Positions 7,377 to 8,231 of a stretch of DNA of 8,231 nt are shown one piece after another. Source of the stretch: JBFLVQ01 sp040758525 (lineage in GTDB: Bacteria; Acidobacteriota; Blastocatellia; Chloracidobacteriales; JADJPF01); assembly GCA_040758525.1 (NCBI GenBank), contig JBFLVQ010000436.1, positions 1 to 8,231 on the forward strand. The letters are read 5' to 3'. Position 1 is the stretch's first letter. The number at the start of each line of letters is the position of its first letter. The notes beneath the pieces were generated by a model that had not been told where the DNA came from, did not search any database, and saw only the letters and a list, made by a program, of their open reading frames with translations. Made by a program: the position numbers and the translations under genes.

Positions 7377-7574
7377 CAGGCCAATATCCTCTTAGTCACC
7401 GCAATATCTGTGACCAGACTAATAGTAAAAATGCTATACGATGTAAGCACGACCGATCCAGTAGCTTTTCTGGCCATTACCTTCTTGTTGCTGACGGTGA
7501 CACTACTGGCTTGTGTCATTCCAACATGGCAGGCAACACAGATAGATTCACTGGTTACACTACGGTATGAGTAG
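7377..7574 (+). pseudogene. C-terminal relic of a MacB/FtsX-type ABC transporter permease
   Basis: One frame is open from 7377 to the TAG at 7572-7574 and reads as the last 65 residues of a MacB-like permease. The readable parts are TRLIVKMLYDVSTTDPVAF, then a hydrophobic helix (LAITFLLLTVTLLACVI), then PTWQATQIDSLVTLRYE. In intact proteins of this family the end typically reads LLYGVSPTDPLTF, membrane helix, PARRAxxVDPMxALRYE. The terminal ALRYE-like end and stop are kept, while the preceding hundreds of residues (MacB core, periplasmic domain, other helices) are absent. An in-frame TAG at 7374-7376, next to the P450 stop codon, closes it on the left. There is an internal ATG at 7431 but no ribosome site. 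I take it as a dead fragment left by a deletion that fused this spot to the P450 end. The match is from memory of the family. Confidence 0.75.
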
Positions 7575-7600
7575 ATCGTCAGCACCAACTAACTACAGCA

Positions 7601-7906
7601 ATGATCACTTTCAATGAACTAATGGCAAAATGGAATTGGAGACCAATCCACAACTGTCCGGGTAGATATGTGCTACAGATAGTACCTGGAAATTTATCAC
7701 CAGCAGAGTTATTGGGACATGATATTGAAATGAGCACGTTTCAAGTTGCCAAAGCAAGAGATACTGTTATAGTTGCTTGTTTGGATAGGGGCGGATTGAT
7801 CTCTTACAAACGAGTAGATGGAACATACTTACATACACTTAACACCGCAGAGGGATTTGTTAGAAAGTTATTAGCACTGGGTATAGAATTAAAAGAGAAA
7901 TCGTGA
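7601..7906 (+). CDS. Small conserved-looking protein of unknown function (101 aa)
   Basis: I do not recognise a named family. The 101 residues give a compact, mixed-charge, soluble-looking protein without signal peptide or membrane segment. Notable parts are WNWRPIHNCPGRYVL (11-25), SPAELLG (33-39), FQVAKARDTVIVACLDRGGLISYKR (47-71) and the closing DGTYLHTLNTAEGFVRKLLALGI (73-95). The even spread of aromatic, Gly and Pro residues and the ordered end look like a real, selected protein, and I have an impression of similar short hypothetical proteins elsewhere. No Shine-Dalgarno precedes the ATG at 7601. A second ATG at 7622 (MAKWNW) is an alternative start, also without one. It lies 26 bases after the permease relic and 227 bases after the P450, so a link to the polyketide pathway is uncertain. 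Confidence 0.72.
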   Translation: MITFNELMAKWNWRPIHNCPGRYVLQIVPGNLSPAELLGHDIEMSTFQVAKARDTVIVACLDRGGLISYKRVDGTYLHTLNTAEGFVRKLLALGIELKEKS

Positions 7907-8044
7907 TCTGGAAAGATGAATGATATTAGTAATACCTATATTTCTAAGTTCTCAATGTCCTTGTTAAAATAGCTGACAATACTAGTCTAAAAATAACTAT
8001 TATTGAGTCTTTAGCATCATTAGTGAAAAACGGCCATGACAAAA

Positions 8045-8071
8045 CAGGGCAAAAGCTGTAAATTGCAGGGC
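8045..8071. repeat. Two direct copies of CAGGGC, 21 bases apart, before the transposase gene
   Basis: CAGGGCAAAA begins at 8045 and CAGGGCAGAA at 8066, a spacing of about two helical turns. They lie just upstream of the probable transposase gene, where the left end and transposase-binding sites of an insertion sequence would be. The other end of the element is outside the window, so no terminal inverted repeat or target duplication can be tested. Confidence 0.25.
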
Positions 8072-8100
8072 AGAAATAGCAGGACAAGGAGAACTTTGCC

Positions 8101-8231
8101 ATGTCTGGCCCCGGAGAATATTTGCCTGACCCCACGGAAGGTATTACCCGCCCAGAGGATTTGCCTAAGCCTAAGATTGTTTTGCGTAGCCGAAACTACA
8201 AACATTACGCCTGTCCAGGTTGTCAAAATCG
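8101..8231 (+). CDS. Probable insertion-sequence transposase, N-terminal start (cut by window edge)
   Basis: The frame from ATG 8101 is open for 43 codons to the end of the window. A good ribosome site, AAGGAG (8086-8091), lies nine bases upstream, and an in-frame TAG at 8077 rules out a longer protein. The visible part is a proline-rich leader (YLPDPTEGITRPEDLPKPK), then IVLRSRNYKHYACPGCQNR. A basic strand leading into CPxC is how the N-terminal zinc ribbon of several transposase families begins (ISL3-like and related unclassified groups), and the phrase LRSRNYKHYxCP resembles such proteins as I remember them. Only half of the ribbon is present, and the DDE catalytic core is outside the window. 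The IS family cannot be assigned, and another zinc-ribbon DNA-binding protein is possible. Confidence 0.5.
   Translation, partial: MSGPGEYLPDPTEGITRPEDLPKPKIVLRSRNYKHYACPGCQN

Noticed and set aside
7395..7414. GTCAC/GTGAC inverted repeat after the P450 gene as a terminator
   Set aside because: The stem is only five bases, there is no following T-run, and it lies inside the coding frame of the permease relic.
7304..7588. A 94-codon minus-strand open frame over the end of the P450 gene and the permease relic
   Set aside because: It overlaps the C-terminal coding region of the P450. The plus-strand reading of the gap gives recognisable permease residues, while this one gives none.
7944..8226. 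Two minus-strand open frames (63 and 68 codons) opposite the probable transposase start
   Set aside because: They overlap each other and the better-supported plus-strand frame, and have no recognisable motif. Treated as shadows.
8036..8231. A plus-strand frame from ATG 8036 open to the window end
   Set aside because: It is out of frame with the 8101 gene, lacks a ribosome site and reads as low-quality basic sequence. The 8101 frame has AAGGAG and a CPxC motif.

Overview
The window carries the stand-alone (trans-acting) enzymes of a trans-AT polyketide synthase pathway. It contains no megasynthase, ketoreductase or acyl carrier protein gene. Organism: moderately AT-rich bacterial DNA. One extended HIP1 octamer (GGCGATCGCC, 2775-2784) would fit a cyanobacterium, but a single copy is weak evidence. 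The MacB-type relic and the gene set would also fit an uncultured marine or symbiotic bacterium, so I leave the phylum open.

Layout. 1-335 (minus): the N-terminal 111 residues of a TetR-family repressor, cut by the window edge. 339-369: its probable promoter, with a near-perfect operator palindrome in the -35/-10 spacer. 370-595: no gene seen, only one short inverted repeat. 596-3842 (minus): a tightly packed three-gene operon, transcribed KS, then HMG synthase, then enoyl-CoA hydratase. This is the PksF-PksG-PksH part of a beta-branching (HCS) cassette. 3843-4001: divergent intergenic region. 4002-5840 (plus): a two-domain acyltransferase, with a malonyl-transferase-like AT1 and an acyl-hydrolase-like AT2. 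5904-7373 (plus): a cytochrome P450, probably co-transcribed. 7377-7574 (plus): the C-terminal relic of a MacB/FtsX-type ABC permease. 7601-7906 (plus): a 101-residue protein of unknown function. 7907-8100: no gene seen, only a short direct repeat near the end. 8101-8231 (plus): the start of a probable transposase, running off the window.

How the genes work together (inference from known families). AT1 would load malonyl units onto carrier proteins of an absent PKS, and AT2 would remove stalled acyl groups. The Cys-to-Ser KS would decarboxylate malonyl-ACP to acetyl-ACP. The HMG synthase would add that acetyl unit to a beta-keto intermediate, and the hydratase would dehydrate the product. The decarboxylating second hydratase (ECH2) and the dedicated ACP are missing and must lie elsewhere. 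The P450 would tailor the polyketide. The debris on the right (permease relic, then an IS) suggests a cluster edge or a rearranged fragment.
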